This document shows positions 32,223-44,451 of a stretch of 64,000 nucleotides of DNA, one piece after another; positions within the stretch are counted from its first letter, which is position 1, and every line of letters begins with the position of its first letter. The position numbers and the translations under genes were made by a program. The stretch is from Fusarium oxysporum f. sp. lycopersici 4287 (taxonomy: Eukaryota > Ascomycota > Sordariomycetes > Hypocreales > Nectriaceae). Where the stretch lies: assembly GCF_000149955.1 (NCBI RefSeq), contig NC_030993.1, forward strand, positions 3,863,453 to 3,927,452, read 5' to 3'. A model generated the notes under the pieces. That model searched no databases. It was given only the letters and a program-made list of their open reading frames with translations, and was not told where the DNA came from.

Positions 32223-34760
32223 ATGCCTCAACGTGAACGCATTCCTTCATCGTGGACTGTCGAGGCAGCCAGTAAAGACAGCAACCAGCCGTCTGTCCAC
32301 TTGCGTTGCAACGATGCCACTCTACCGTTCGAGTTCAACTTTGAAGCCGTCCGTCCCAACGTCTTCAGAACCACCTTCACATCCGCTACCCATCCTCTAC
32401 CGCCTCGCCCCAGCGTCCCTCGTGCTGAGACGAAGCTGGATGGTGCTCAGCTAAAAGTCACATCAACCGACAAAGGCACCAAGATCCAGATCGGTGATGT
32501 GATTGCCAATGTCGACTACGCTGGAGAGACACCTCTTCTCTCTGTAGGCTTCGACGGTCAGCCACCGATCCTTCAGGATCTTGATAACAGATCTTATGCC
32601 GTCAATGGCGTCGGTGTCGCTCACTACACTCAGTATAACCGCAAGACGTTCCATGTCGGTCTTGGAGAAAAGGCTGCACCAATGGACCTCTCTGGTCGCC
32701 GCTTCCAAATATCAGCAACCGACAGCTTTGGATACGACGCCCACCGAACTGACCCTCTGTACAAGAACATCCCCCTCTTGATCAATGCTACACCTCAAGG
32801 CTGCGTAGCCATGTTCTCTACCAGCCATACAAGAGGAGAATACTCCATCGGCTCTGAGATGGATGGTATGTGGGGGTTCTACAAGGTCTATCGTCAGGAC
32901 TTTGGAGGTTTGGAAGAGTACATTATTACCGGAAAGACACTCAAAGAAGTTGTCCAGACTTATGCGGATCTTGCTGGCTATCCTCTTCTTGTACCCCGCT
33001 GGGCTTTCGGATACCTCTCTGGCGGCATGAAATACTCCATGCTTGACGATCCCCCTGCTGGCGAAGCTTTGATCGAGTTGGCACACAAGATGAAGGAGCA
33101 CGACATTCCTTGTTCAGCTTACCAGATGTCATCCGGATATACCGTGGCTGAGCAGCACCCCAAGAACCGACACGTCTTTACCTGGAACCGTCACCGTTTC
33201 CCCGATCCCGAGGACTGGATCAAGGAGTTCCATAAGCTGGGCATGCGTTGTATCGCCAACGTCAAGCCATATCTCGTTTCCAGTCATCCCGAGTACCAGA
33301 AGCTCAAGGACGCTGGAGGTCTCTTCCTTGATCCTCACACCAAGGAACCAGCTGTCACCAAGCTTTGGAGCGCAGGAGGAGGTGAGAGAGCCAACGGTGG
33401 TCATATTGACTTCACTTCCGAGGCCGGCTACAACTGGTGGTATAATGGGATCAAGAAGCTCGCAGAAGAGGGTATTGACTGCATGTGGAACGATAACAAC
33501 GAGTACACGATCCCCGATGACGAATGGGAGTGCGCTCTCAACGTCAACAAGGATGTACTCGAGGTTCCTGAAGGCCTTGAGAAGCGTCCTCAAGTCGGTC
33601 TCTGGGGCCGCAGTCTACATACCGAGCTCAACGGCAAGGCTTCTCACGATGCTCTTCTGGCTGTCAACCCAGACTCGCGTCCTTTCGTTCTTACTCGCAG
33701 TGCTACAGCCGGTACTATGCGCTACGCCTGTAGCTCTTGGAGTGGTGACAACACTACCAGCTGGGATAGCATGAGAGGCTCGACTGCTCTCGGTCTCAAC
33801 GCCGGTCTCTCCCTCATGCAATGCTACGGACATGACATTGGCGGCTTCGAGGGTCCTCAGCCCGACCCTGAGCTTCTTCTTCGATGGGTCCAACTCGGTA
33901 TCTACTCTCCTCGATTCGCAATCAACTGCTTCAAGACAGGCGAAGACAACTCAATCGGTGATGTCATTGAGCCTTGGATGCATCCATCTATCACCCATCT
34001 TGTCCGCAAGACTATCAAGCGTCGCTATGCATTGATTCCTTACATCTACTCTCTGTCTCTTGAGAGTCACCAGACTGCTTCGCCACCACAAAGATGGATC
34101 GGTTGGGGCTACGAGTCTGACCCCGAAGTATGGAAGCTGCTCGATGGAGAGAATCAGTACTGGCTTGGTGACTCCATGCTCGTCGGAGGCGTCTTCGAGG
34201 CCGGAGCAAGCAAGGTCAAGTTCTATCTCCCCAAGGCATCAGATGACGATGAGGGGTACCTGAACCTGAATGCGCCATACCAGTATCTCGAGGCTGGTCA
34301 ATGGGTTGACCTTGACGTTGAGTGGCATGGTGCTGGTATTCCCGTACTCGGCAAGGTTGGCCGTGCCGTCGCTGTTGGTCGAGATGTCCAGGTTCTCTCT
34401 CCCGGCGAGAAGGAGAACGTCGCAAACCTCCCTCTTGATGACTACCGAGCTGTCGAGATCTTCCCTCCTCAGAAGGCATCTCGTGATGGCAAGTGGCATG
34501 AGACAACGTGGTATGAAGATGATGGTACCTCTGTGTCAACCAAAAACAAGATCTCTTCTTACACCATTGCTTACTCGGCTACGGAGTCTGAGATCAAGGT
34601 CAAGTTCTCCAAGGATGAAAGCTCTGGCTTCCAAGCACCCTGGAAGTCGCTGGTTATCATCCTGCCCTTTGGAGACTTGAGAACGGTCGTGAGTGAGGAT
34701 AAGGAAGTTGTTTCCTTGGGTCTGAGTGCAGAGGGCAAAAAGCAATTTGAGCTAAAGTAG
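32223..34760 (+). CDS. GH31 family alpha-glycosidase (intracellular type)
   Basis: Intronless, 845 residues, no signal peptide. The GH31 catalytic signature is present as GIDCMWNDNNEYTIPDD, placing the likely nucleophile at Asp424. SWSGDNTTSWDSMRGST follows, with Asp509 as candidate acid/base, and then LGLNAGLSLMQCYGHDIGGFEG. An N-terminal beta-sandwich domain precedes the barrel (PRWAFGYLSGGMKYS). The C-terminal region has the expected beta domains. It should hydrolyse alpha-linked glucose or xylose residues; the exact linkage cannot be read. Absence of a signal suggests a cytosolic enzyme acting on imported oligosaccharides. The GH71 alpha-1,3-glucanase next door would supply alpha-glucan fragments, so joint use is plausible. 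The start ATG lies just after an AT-rich leader. Confidence 0.92.
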   Translation: MPQRERIPSSWTVEAASKDSNQPSVHLRCNDATLPFEFNFEAVRPNVFRTTFTSATHPLPPRPSVPRAETKLDGAQLKVTSTDKGTKIQIGDVIANVDYAGETPLLSVGFDGQPPILQDLDNRSYAVNGVGVAHYTQYNRKTFHVGLGEKAAPMDLSGRRFQISATDSFGYDAHRTDPLYKNIPLLINATPQGCVAMFSTSHTRGEYSIGSEMDGMWGFYKVYRQDFGGLEEYIITGKTLKEVVQTYADLAGYPLLVPRWAFGYLSGGMKYSMLDDPPAGEALIELAHKMKEHDIPCSAYQMSSGYTVAEQHPKNRHVFTWNRHRFPDPEDWIKEFHKLGMRCIANVKPYLVSSHPEYQKLKDAGGLFLDPHTKEPAVTKLWSAGGGERANGGHIDFTSEAGYNWWYNGIKKLAEEGIDCMWNDNNEYTIPDDEWECALNVNKDVLEVPEGLEKRPQVGLWGRSLHTELNGKASHDALLAVNPDSRPFVLTRSATAGTMRYACSSWSGDNTTSWDSMRGSTALGLNAGLSLMQCYGHDIGGFEGPQPDPELLLRWVQLGIYSPRFAINCFKTGEDNSIGDVIEPWMHPSITHLVRKTIKRRYALIPYIYSLSLESHQTASPPQRWIGWGYESDPEVWKLLDGENQYWLGDSMLVGGVFEAGASKVKFYLPKASDDDEGYLNLNAPYQYLEAGQWVDLDVEWHGAGIPVLGKVGRAVAVGRDVQVLSPGEKENVANLPLDDYRAVEIFPPQKASRDGKWHETTWYEDDGTSVSTKNKISSYTIAYSATESEIKVKFSKDESSGFQAPWKSLVIILPFGDLRTVVSEDKEVVSLGLSAEGKKQFELK

Positions 34761-35108
34761 ATGTTACATGGGTAATGAGACAGTTTGTCGGATAATAAAA
34801 GCTAGCGATAGTTGGGCTTTTCTGCTGTATTGGTAGTCTATTTAAATAGTCCTTAAGAGCGAATTCAATTCATGATTTCTGAATGTCTTACGGTCGCGTA
34901 AACGCGGTTTGGCGGTATTCCTAGGCATGGATATGGAGCCAACATAAAAGGGTGCAAGAAGTGATTTATATTACAAGGCCTGGGTGGGTGGCTAGCTTGG
35001 TATTTCAGAAGAAAATTATTATAAAAGCAAGAGTATTCTGCGCCAATCACTCAACTTAACATGACTCTTCTGCCATAATATTCTTACAGCCACGTACCGA
35101 TTGTATCC
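34761..35108. other. convergent intergenic region, terminators of GH31 and GH71 genes
   Basis: About 350 bases between converging genes; only 3' flanks are expected here and nothing else is seen. Confidence 0.4.
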
Positions 35109-37039
35109 TTAACAGTATCTACAAGCAGTATCTGGACAATACCCATGGTTGCAAGTGTAACTGCACAGTCCCTTGTAACTGTCCCCAAGACCGGAAGCAG
35201 GGCAACCCTCACGGCCATTGGAAGCTGGAGGTGATAGAGCTGTTCCATACCTGGTACACTTGCATTGAGCTGGAGGGCAGTAGTTATAGGCACAAGTGAA
35301 CTTGCAGAGGCCAAGATAGTTACCGCTTTGACCGTCTGCTACAGCACCCTCGATACAAGCCTTTCCGTTTCCTGTGTCAGTCACCGTGGGGGTGTCATTT
35401 CCTTGTGTCGGAGAAGCAGGGTTGGTTCCGAGAGAAGGCTTAGCTTGGCAGGTTGTGACGTGCAGACCAACAGTCAAAGACGCGAGACCACTGCTGTCGA
35501 GAGGGTCAGAAAAGCCGGCGGCAACGGTACCAACATAGGCATTAAAGTTGTACAAGCCACAGGAGCAGACAGCAGTGATGTCCATAAGAGAGGTATCAGC
35601 CAAGACGTTGGTACTGCCACGCTTGAGAGTGAATGTCTGCTTGCCAAGGCTAGCATCGACCTTAATAAGAGTAGCTCCAGCAGGGACCTCTTTCGTAACA
35701 GTGTTGCTTCCTGATTTGATGATCACTGTTCCAGCAGACTTAAGCAGACTCACGACGTAGACAGTGTCTTCCATTGATTGCCATCCATCTGGGCGACCCT
35801 GGAAATAATTCTCATTGGGCTTAGGTGGCGCTCTACCAGAGGTCGTATCGGTAGCATCGCAGTTGAGACCCTTCAGATTACGGCGATACCAGTAAATGAT
35901 TTGGTCTTTTTCAATGTACTTGGCCACGCTGGTGTCTTTGTTCTTATATGCGGCGATAAAGGGCTTAGAGAGGTCAAGCCAACCATTGTGAGGCATATCG
36001 TTGGACCATTTGGATGCTCCATCGTCGGTGTGTTTGTTTTTGAGGGGTCCGATATAGTGAGACTCGCCATAGTCGTTCCAGGTAAGGATTTCAACCATGG
36101 GGAAACCCTTTTGAATAACCTCGTTCCAGCGGTCGAAGATGAGTGAGCCGCTCGGGAAGACCCAGTTCTGATATTGTTATTCTTTTGGCCATTCCTTTTC
36201 CATGACAAGAGGGAACTAACCTTGGACCAGTCGACCTCAGGACCATAGTGAGTAAAAAACCAGGGCGAGATAGCTAGTTATGAGTCAGTCACCTGCACTA
36301 GTATGTAGAGGAGGGATACTTACGAGCCATGTACTTTTTGTTTCCAAGCCAGTTCGTGTAACTCTTGTCACCATCGGCGACACTGACACTCTTACCATCC
36401 TTAGGCGCCTTGTTATTACCATCGTTTGGCCAGCCCATCCAGTTCAGAGCACCATCAATACCGTTCGTAGAACCTCCCCAAGGAGTAAAGTTGGGGACGA
36501 AGAAGATATTAGAGCCAGAAGCACTTCTGACAGCATTGGCATCGAGGTTATCTCCTGCAAAACTGGACACAAAAACTCTGTTGTCAATGCGTAGCTGACC
36601 TGGGCGGTCGGCATACTTCTTGACCTTTTGACCAACAGCGACTGCATCGCCAACCGACCAGAAATGAAAGTCGAATGAGATGAAAACCTTCATGCCATTA
36701 CGGTTGGCAGACTCATACGCATAATCGAGCTGTGCATCCGCGTAATCGTCGGTGCCGATGTTGAGGGCAAAGGCGTCAATGCCAGCGGACTTTGCACGCT
36801 TCATATCATCGTCATAATCGGCAGAGCTTTGTCTGTTGCCAACAATACCGATCTGATGATGTTAATTGAGCACGGACGTGAGCGGCAGATATGCATACCA
36901 TGAAGTGAGCGAACACCAGACGATCACTCGAGGAGGCTCTTTCATCAAGCGATCGACTGTCAAGAACAGCACCTTGACAAACCGTAGCAGCGAAGGCTGC
37001 AAGGCCAAGGCCTTGGAATAGGCGAGAAACGAGAACCAT
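35109..37039 (-). CDS. secreted GH71 alpha-1,3-glucanase (mutanase) with CBM24-like tail
   Basis: Minus strand. ATG 37039 gives a signal peptide (MVLVSRLFQGLGLAAFAATV). Four exons (37039-36899, one from 36852 to about 36324, a short one near 36273-36222, and the last to 35109) join in frame. The GH71 core is recognised from FAHFMVIGIVGNRQ, SAGIDAFALNIG, FISFDFHFW, FFVPNFTPWGG, PWFFTHYGPEVDW and EILTWNDYGESHYIGPL. C-terminal to the core are two cysteine-rich modules of CBM24 type (GLCKFTCAYNYCPPAQCKC and a shorter one ending TACRYC). The last module is truncated relative to the first. The enzyme should cleave alpha-1,3-glucan, a cell-wall or storage polymer of fungi, outside the cell, either for wall remodelling or for attack on other fungi. 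Confidence 0.9.
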
Positions 37040-38966
37040 GGTGAACTATGTTCGACTACCAAACTGTTGGTCGTTGGTTTGTCAATGAACATGAGGGATT
37101 AAAGAGCAGAATCTGCTGCTTTTATGTACATTTTTAAACTTAGAAAAACAACCCAGGTTATACGGAATGGGCATGCAGACCGTGCAGGCAAGGAGATTGC
37201 AACGCTGTGGGTCAGGAGATCCATAAACGTGCAGTGGGCTGACAGCGTGTTTCATGGATTAATGGTGTGTTTGAAAGATATTAACATACGCTAACCTGCA
37301 AGATCGATCCTGTAAGCTACAATGAGGTACATATTAACACGTTAGAGAAATGGCAATATAGCTGTATTTTGTCACTACCTTTGCTCCTAAGGTTCTTTGT
37401 CTAAGAGTCGTCAGATAAGTGCCAAGAGGAGTCTCCAGTTCAACCATGTCTATGGGCTGCAACCGAGTATAAATACGAGGATGACAGGGTTCTGAAGGAT
37501 TCACCAACTCCGCACTGTCGGCCATAATAGGAAATCAGTTACCATTTTGCCCAAATTCACGGCAATCCGGCGTTAGTATTTGGTCACTATACACAAGTTC
37601 CCAAGAAATAGTACGTAAGATGCTAGTCAACATGACTAGGGATGCATTAGCCATGAGTCGCAAACGGGTCCCAGTCATCATTCAAAGTATCACTAGGGCC
37701 GGAGCAGGTAACCTTGAGAAACAAGGTATTAATCGCTTATCCGCCAAGGCGAAACCATAGGGACGTAAACTGAAGAAACCTTCATCGCCAGCAGCACTCA
37801 CGAGGCCCAGCCACGCCAACAAGACAAAGAAAATCGGGGCTACCGTTATAAACTTCCAAGTCGAAGACATCAGCCTATAGCGTCGGTTGGCTGATGTTGG
37901 CATTGAATCTCTTATAGGCATAGAGTTGAAGTCGTGTGATCAACCTTGCCCTCAAGGTGGATACCGATCGAGGAGAATTGCTTCTAACACCAGTGACGAT
38001 CGACTCGCTGAAATTTATCGCTCGCCTGGCGCTAGCAACGGGCTTAATCGAGGGTAAGCTGTCGGATGGAGAGAATCCGAGGAAGGTGTTTTGTCTAGTG
38101 CGGACCAAGAGAATGCTCTTGTTACATCTCGATTGATCACTGCACTCATTGTTGAGGCCTCTAAACAGCTTGGCTGTTGGTTGAGTCATTGCAGCGGCGG
38201 TGACAAGGCTCAGTGACTGTGGATCTTCCGCAGTATCAGCGCTTAATGAAATAGATATACAGATTTTAGGACGTTTGCAAGGGTGGTAGATATTGACAAC
38301 ACCACCAGACAGCTCACGCTACCAGTTATTCCTGTACCACGCACTTCCAACGAAGCTAGCCTTGAAGAGCTCTCTACCTCGACTGTGCAGTTGCCTCAAA
38401 TCTTATTTACCACGCTGGAAAGCCGTTGGCTCAGGTAATATCGACCGAGACGAATGGATTCCGAATTCTCTCTCGTTCAGCCGAGGCCGAGGACTTTTTG
38501 CAGGACTACAACACAGCCACGCTTTTACCATTATGCTCACAGACCAGATATATGAGCTCATTCAGGGTATCTCTCAGTAAGCTTAAAGTGGGTGACCTCA
38601 TATTTTACCACTAGAGATTTGGTTAGTAATCCTGAAGAGTGTTTAACATTTCATGCCGCAAGCACTTCAGGATAGGGTAGTATAGACAATCAATCAGACG
38701 CCTCCAGACATCATCATTAATCTTTTTGTCGTAGATATCGATGTCACTAACTTTCTTATAATAAACTTCCTCGATTTGGCTATGTTTAAAGTATCTAGCA
38801 TGGCGGACCAAATGCCAACTATCTGAACAAATTGCCTCTTGCTATCAATGACCTAAGTTCTCCGTGCTGATATAAGCTCTCAGCCACAAGTCTCAACTGC
38901 AAATAACACATCTGGCTCACAACTTAGACCTTATACCACAATGCCTGACCAATTGCTACCTTGCTA
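37040..38966. other. 1.9-kb intergenic region with ORF fragments
   Basis: It contains a 62-codon minus-strand frame starting with a hydrophobic signal-like stretch (ATG 37870, stop 37682) and several unlinked plus-strand frames at 37936-38136 and 38300-38614. None matches a family I know and the frames do not join through clear introns. It could be a decayed gene. A minus-strand frame at 38623-38811 is also unrecognised. Confidence 0.3.
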
Positions 38967-40486
38967 TCAATGACCAACTGCAAACTCAAAAGCCCAAGCA
39001 GTGTTTTTATCAACATTCGTCTGGTAAACAGGAAACGTCACGGAGTTTCCAGAGTAGGTATGCGAATACACTCCTCTATCAGTGGGGGCTGAGACTCCTC
39101 CATAGTGGCCATTATCAACAAATCCATAGGTATGGATGGCAAGACTGCCTGAAGTCGGGAGACCCACGGAGCTGAGGTTGTTTATGGTAATGTACCACGT
39201 ACCAGTAGCGATATTCACGCCGGTCAAAACGCGAACCTTGTCTGTTCCGATAGTTGTATACACGTCCAGCGTCCCGTCCCCGCTCCCAGTCGTGGTGGCT
39301 CGAGTGCCGGTCATGTTGAGGTTGTAATACTTGTAGACTTGGTACTCGCCGTTGGGGACGTACCCTCCGGCGGTGCAGCTGTTGTCATCGGACTTGCCTA
39401 GCAGAGATGCCATGAAGTCGTGCAAGGCGCATCCGCTGAGCCAGTTTCCACGAAGTCCGATGTAGTTGTATCGCTCCAGACGCGAGATCCACCAGGCTGC
39501 ACCTGTCGCAACCTGCTGTGAGAAGACGGCGTATTCGTTGATGTTGACTTGGTTGTCGGGTGCATTGTACTGCTGACGAAGTGCTTGCCAGTTACCATGG
39601 TCATTGGCCACATCGCCGGGTTCGTCATGCCACGTCCACTGGTCGGGAACTACCTTATTGGCCATGACATATTTCACAAATGCCACCCACCAACTGTTTG
39701 AGGTCGAAGGCTGTCCAGCACTGGAGGGACCGACGAGGAGGACATTTTTAAATGCGGAGGCTGATGGGAGTACCGGAGTTAGTAGAATTCCTCCGTGTTC
39801 AATCCATCAAGACTTACAGGATCGAATGCGTTGGTATGTGCGCTTCCACATCTGCAGATATTGATCTTGGCTGCGGCTCCAAAAGTAACCATCGGCTCTT
39901 TGTGTGCTGCGTCAGAATAGCACTGGCCAGTAGCATAATACAACACTTTCACTTACTCGTTCCAGATGTCGATATCCAAGCCGTCCAACATGTTGTTAGA
40001 TTGCAGGTCACCAAGCAACTGGTTCAAGAACTTGTCGTAATCTGTCCAATCGCCATTATCGCCAGGCCAGGCCGTAGTTGAGGTTGCATGATCAGTGCCC
40101 CAGATATCGTGGGGCAAGAGCTGGAACCTGGCACCGAACTTGCGAGAGGTCAGATAGTTCTGCTTGGTCGAGTTGAATCGCGCGGCATAGGCCTGAAGGC
40201 CCTGAACCCAGCCACCCTCGTTCATCTGTGCGCCTCCGGCACGGGCATAGTTAAAGCCCATGTCAGCGTAAAAGTGATCGGGGATCTGACTTGGGGATTG
40301 GCCAAACCCGGAGTCAGGAATGCCGTAGATAAACCCAGAAGCCAAGTGCTTCGGCGACCCACGACCCTTGGAGAGGTCGACTGTAGCCGTGTTGGATGAC
40401 GTTTGGCGGCGCTCGAGGGCAGACGAAAGGCCCAGCTGAGGTAGCGCTGCCAAGGCCACCAGGCCGCTGATAGTCAGAGATCGCAT
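38967..40486 (-). CDS. secreted glycoside hydrolase, clan GH-A type
   Basis: Minus strand. ATG 40486 gives a signal peptide ending near SSALERR, with a Lys/Arg processing site. Three exons join through introns near 39957-39901 and 39815-39762. A LDIDIWNEPDGYFW segment supplies the usual WNEP acid/base Glu, and VNINEYAVFSQQ supplies a second Glu in the position of the nucleophile, as in clan GH-A barrels. WHDEPGDVANDHG and WWISRLERYNYIGLRGNW lie in the same core. A C-terminal beta domain with Thr/Ser-rich stretches follows. The family may be GH39 or a related group; I cannot separate these by eye. It would act on extracellular polysaccharide or glycoside. Confidence 0.75.
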
Positions 40487-41488
40487 AGTTACAGGTAGGT
40501 GGGAACCTTGGAGAAGACGTAAGATTTTGAGAGTTGAGTAAGTAATGAAGATGTTGTTGTGATGTAGAGGCTTGAACAAGAAGCGATATATGTGTCGTGG
40601 GATCAAAACTATACTTATACTTGACAAATTAGGGGTATCACGGAACTCGGCAGTTTAGCTGGTTCCCGCACTAGTTACCCCATGGGGGAGGATGAGGCGT
40701 CCGGCATTGCCTCATAGGCTTCAAGGTCATGAACACTTCCATGCCCCGTTAGCAAATGCTCTAGAGGTTTTCATTAGTCTACGTACTCGAAAGATCCCAG
40801 TCTTAGTTCCGCACGTCTCTCCGGTGGGAGGCTTCGGTCTATAGGGTGGAGAAAGTCCGGTGGGAGAGGCGATGGTTGATCAGTGCGTATGCGTGCGTGC
40901 GCATGACCCAGGCCTAATATTGCGGGGTAGTATAGGAGAAGTTTTGATGCGATCCAATCATCTGACAAACTTGTCAAAGGGTGAGATGACCCTGATTGGT
41001 ACGCTTTTTGCTGATATTTTATGGTATTAAAAAAGCAGACCGAAATTACAAAGGCATATCTAACATTGTCTGGCTTATAATCTTCTACCAATATTTTGCT
41101 GATGAGTTCGTTTGTGTCCTATCATATAGCTTTGACAAGCCGCAGAAAGCTATCGCTCGCTTTGTATGGCAAAGCTTGTCTAATGGCGTCGAGCCTTGAC
41201 AAGACGAAACGTCTTGTTTCTGTAACCATGAGAACAGACTGCGGAATAAATGCGGTCACGGTATCTGATCCTCCTCATATACATGCTAACGATGTAAGAC
41301 CTAATGAGTCCCACTCCAGCCGCGAAATGAAGATGATAGATGGATCATTATTGACTCCCTATAGTGTTCGTGGACAGTGAAATCGGGGTATTCTTGGAAC
41401 TCGAGACCCACTGCCGCAGAAACATATCACATGGGGTGAATGAACTTTGAACCTGATTCAGCTGGAATCCTTCAAGTGTAGTCACAAG
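40487..41488. other. intergenic, no gene recognised
   Basis: About 1 kb upstream of the clan GH-A gene. No coding pattern is seen; the first few hundred bases should include its promoter. Confidence 0.4.
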
Positions 41489-41960
41489 CTACAAAGTCAA
41501 GTCAATGAGAGATTTCGGTCGAGATGCTTGATCCTTTGCATCATCGGAACTGCTGGTTGGTGCATTCTGTCGATCGCTTGCGCTGACGACAGGATCATCT
41601 AAGGTCAGGTACAGCTGCAACAACCCAGCCTTACGATATGCCTCGGCTCTTTCTAGTAGATGAGGCACGGGGCTCCCATCATCCCGTGTATCGACATTAA
41701 AGTCTTGCGGCTCCTCTAGAAGCACGGTAGTCTTAAAGTCTACACTCAAAAGCTCTATCTCGAGCTCGCGCACGAATGCTATGTCCCCAAGGGCCTTGCT
41801 TGCTATTTTGAGGCCAATAGTTGTCTGATCTTGGTTGTAATCGCACGCGCGTCGACAGAGGGCCAATAGCCGGCCGAAAATCTCAATGACCTCGTTCGAT
41901 ATGCCACACCAAGTATTTGGAAGTGTTCCTAGTGGCTTAAGACTTGAACTGATTGACTAA
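41489..41960 (-). pseudogene. C-terminal fragment of a fungal-specific transcription factor
   Basis: The minus-strand frame reads GTLPNTWCGISNEVIEIFGRL, then LALCRRACDY and HLLERAEAYRKAGLLQLYLTLDD, ending at 41489. These are C-terminal landmarks of Zn2Cys6 regulators of the arginine-metabolism (ARG81-like) type. The N-terminal two thirds, including the zinc cluster, are absent upstream; only AT-rich DNA lies there. It is read as a relict rather than a gene. Confidence 0.45.
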
Positions 41961-42600
41961 TGCTCAGATGATGTTGTTCCAAAAGTATCATCTTCTGGTA
42001 ACATGGCCGGACGAAGTCTGTCCTGGTATTTCCGTCGTCTTTTCTTGACATTTCAGGGGTTTGAGCCACGGTCTACCAATGCAAGAAGCATCTCCCAGTA
42101 GACCAAATCACAAACGGGTCAGCTTATTATGCTATTGAACCTGAGCTTGTAGTATATCTTAATAGACCCAACGATGATTTTATTCAGTGTGGCTTTACTA
42201 CTTCCCAATGATATACTACGTATGCTAGACAAGATAACTATATGCACCATTTATAGTCTAGAACATTCAAACCACATATAAATTATCTATATAATAGAAT
42301 ATTTTTAATACTATAGTAATTAATTAACTAAATATAATAATAGGGAGTATTAGTAAAATATTCCTTATTTTTATTAGATTTTAACAATATTATAAGTAGT
42401 ATTTAGTAATTAGGAAAAATGGGTTTTTTCTTTACTTACCCTAATTACTTGGAACTCACTTTCTATACCGTCAATGCAACAAACGATATTTATTCCCACT
42501 TGGCCATTTAGGTACCCACCTGCCTGTGGATAAAAGATATAAATACAGCATGAGCGCCCACCTCTAAGTGCTCCATTTCCGCAACCTCATTTCAGCGAAA
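41961..42600. other. intergenic, AT-rich tract next to F-box gene
   Basis: The stretch 42240-42420 is strongly AT-rich with many TA steps, as in RIP-affected remnants. No element ends are recognised. Beyond it lies the promoter of the F-box gene. Confidence 0.4.
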
Positions 42601-44197
42601 ATGGCTTCCCCAAAGCCTTTTATCCTGCCCAAGCTGCCGAAAGAATTACGCGAAGCAATATACGCACATCTGGAAAGCGACGATGTCAAGAATCTACGCG
42701 CAACATGCTCGGCAATGGCAAAGCTCATCCCTTTGAGCTTTGACCGCGTTTTTATCTCAGCCAACTCTCTCAATCTCAAAGTATTCCGCGCAATTGCAGA
42801 TGATGAGACTATCCGCCACCAAGTCACTGAGATTGTATGGGACGACGCACGCTTGACCACAGGACCAGAACTAGAAGAAGATCGAATGGAGTACGAAGAA
42901 GACGGCGTCGACCCAGATGATGCCGTGACCGATAACGGGTATCCCCTTTGGTTCAAAAAGGGTCGCTCTGATTACGGAAATCCTAGGTCTTACATTCTTC
43001 CTGATTATCTTATGGGCATTGAAGAGTCCTGGGCCTATTATAAACCACTACTCCAAGATCAGCGCCAGGTTCTCGCGTCTGATGCAGACATTAAGGCTTT
43101 TAAGTATGGCCTGCAGCGATTTCCCTCGCTTAAGCGAGTGACTATTACACCCTCGACTCATGGGAGAATACGAAACCCACTCTACAGAACACCTATGATC
43201 AGAGCGTTTTCCTCGCGGTTTTGATTACCCTGTGCCTACAGCATGGCCTTGGTATACTAATGAGCTGTCAGCGCCAGTCGATGTGCTCCCGTGGGTGTCG
43301 GAGGATGACAACCCCCATCAGGAGATGTACGGTCCTGATTGTACTGTTGAGGCCTACAGGGCTAAATGGCGTGGCTATCGGGTAGTGACTCGAGCCCTGG
43401 CGGAGCATGACGATCATCATATCACCGAACTTTATATCGGGGGCAATGAGGTTAGAAGTGGACTAAACTGCCGGATCTTCGATCAGCGCTGCGTTGAGTA
43501 TGACGATCTGGTAACCTTGCTAAAGCGTCCTGGCTTCCGATACCTTAGCCTTGACCTTTTCACAGGCCTTCTCGAACGCGAGGACTGGGAGTCATACAAG
43601 AGCGGACTTCTGCACGATGCTTTGGCTCAAGCTAAAGATCTCGAGCACATATGCTTACGGAGTACCATGGAGATCACCGGTGGATCAAGTGAACAACTTG
43701 ACGGGGAAGAAATCGAGAACTACGTCTTTCCGCTTCGGACTATCTTTCCTATTGATCAGTGGCCACGGCTTCGTAATTTCGGAATCTCTCATATGCTCGT
43801 ACAACTCGATGACTTGATGGAGCTTTTTTCCGCTTTGCCACGAACTTTACGATCCGTCGAGTTGAGTAACTTGGCATGGGGAAGTTTGACTCGTCGAACC
43901 AGAGAGTTGCTGCGTAGTATGCGTGATGTCCTTGACTGGCGGTCGAGGCCTGTCGAAGAAAGGCACAAGGTACACATGGTCGTTTCTGGGGCGGCATTTG
44001 GCGATGGAGATAAGGATGGATGGTATGTCGAGGTTGACGACCTTGTCTATTCGTTTATGTATGGTGAAGGGAAGAACCCGTTTACTGAACACCCAGACAT
44101 AATATATCCTTGGGAAGGGGGTGTTAGGCGGGATATATTTAACCCTAGTTTCAGAGTGCCACATACTAATGAGAATTTCTTTTTAGTAACTATGTAA
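42601..44197 (+). CDS. F-box domain protein, one frameshift
   Basis: ATG 42601 opens MASPKPFILPKLPKELREAI, with the F-box motif LPKELREAIYAHLESDDVKN at residues 11-30. A long C-terminal substrate-binding part typical of fungal F-box proteins follows. The frame breaks at a T4 run (43207-43210) and resumes at once in another frame (RGFDYPVPTAWPWYTNE) to the stop at 44197. One fewer T would give a continuous protein of about 531 residues. No intron fits the break. It would be an adaptor of an SCF ubiquitin ligase. As with the genes at 14-20 kb, the lesion is in a homopolymer and could be an assembly error. Confidence 0.65.
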
Positions 44198-44451
44198 AGT
44201 AGGCAATCAATAAGCATTCTTTTGCTTTTGGTACATTTCTGACCAAGACAACTTTATGTAGACTTACACAAGATTACATAGTCTCTCATAATAGAAAAAG
44301 TCATATTCTGTAATATTATGAAGCCAAATACATGAGAATTTATAATATATCATTGAGGATTGTCTTGATTTGGTCCAACTGTCGCTTTCTGAGTATATGA
44401 TCCCTCAATAAGCTAAGCTTTGTGTCCCCTCTTTGATATAGAAATTAATGT

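Noticed and set aside
32463..34539. Several long frames antisense to or overlapping the GH31 gene
   Set aside because: They are shadows of a GC-rich, well-conserved 845-codon gene and show no domain of their own.
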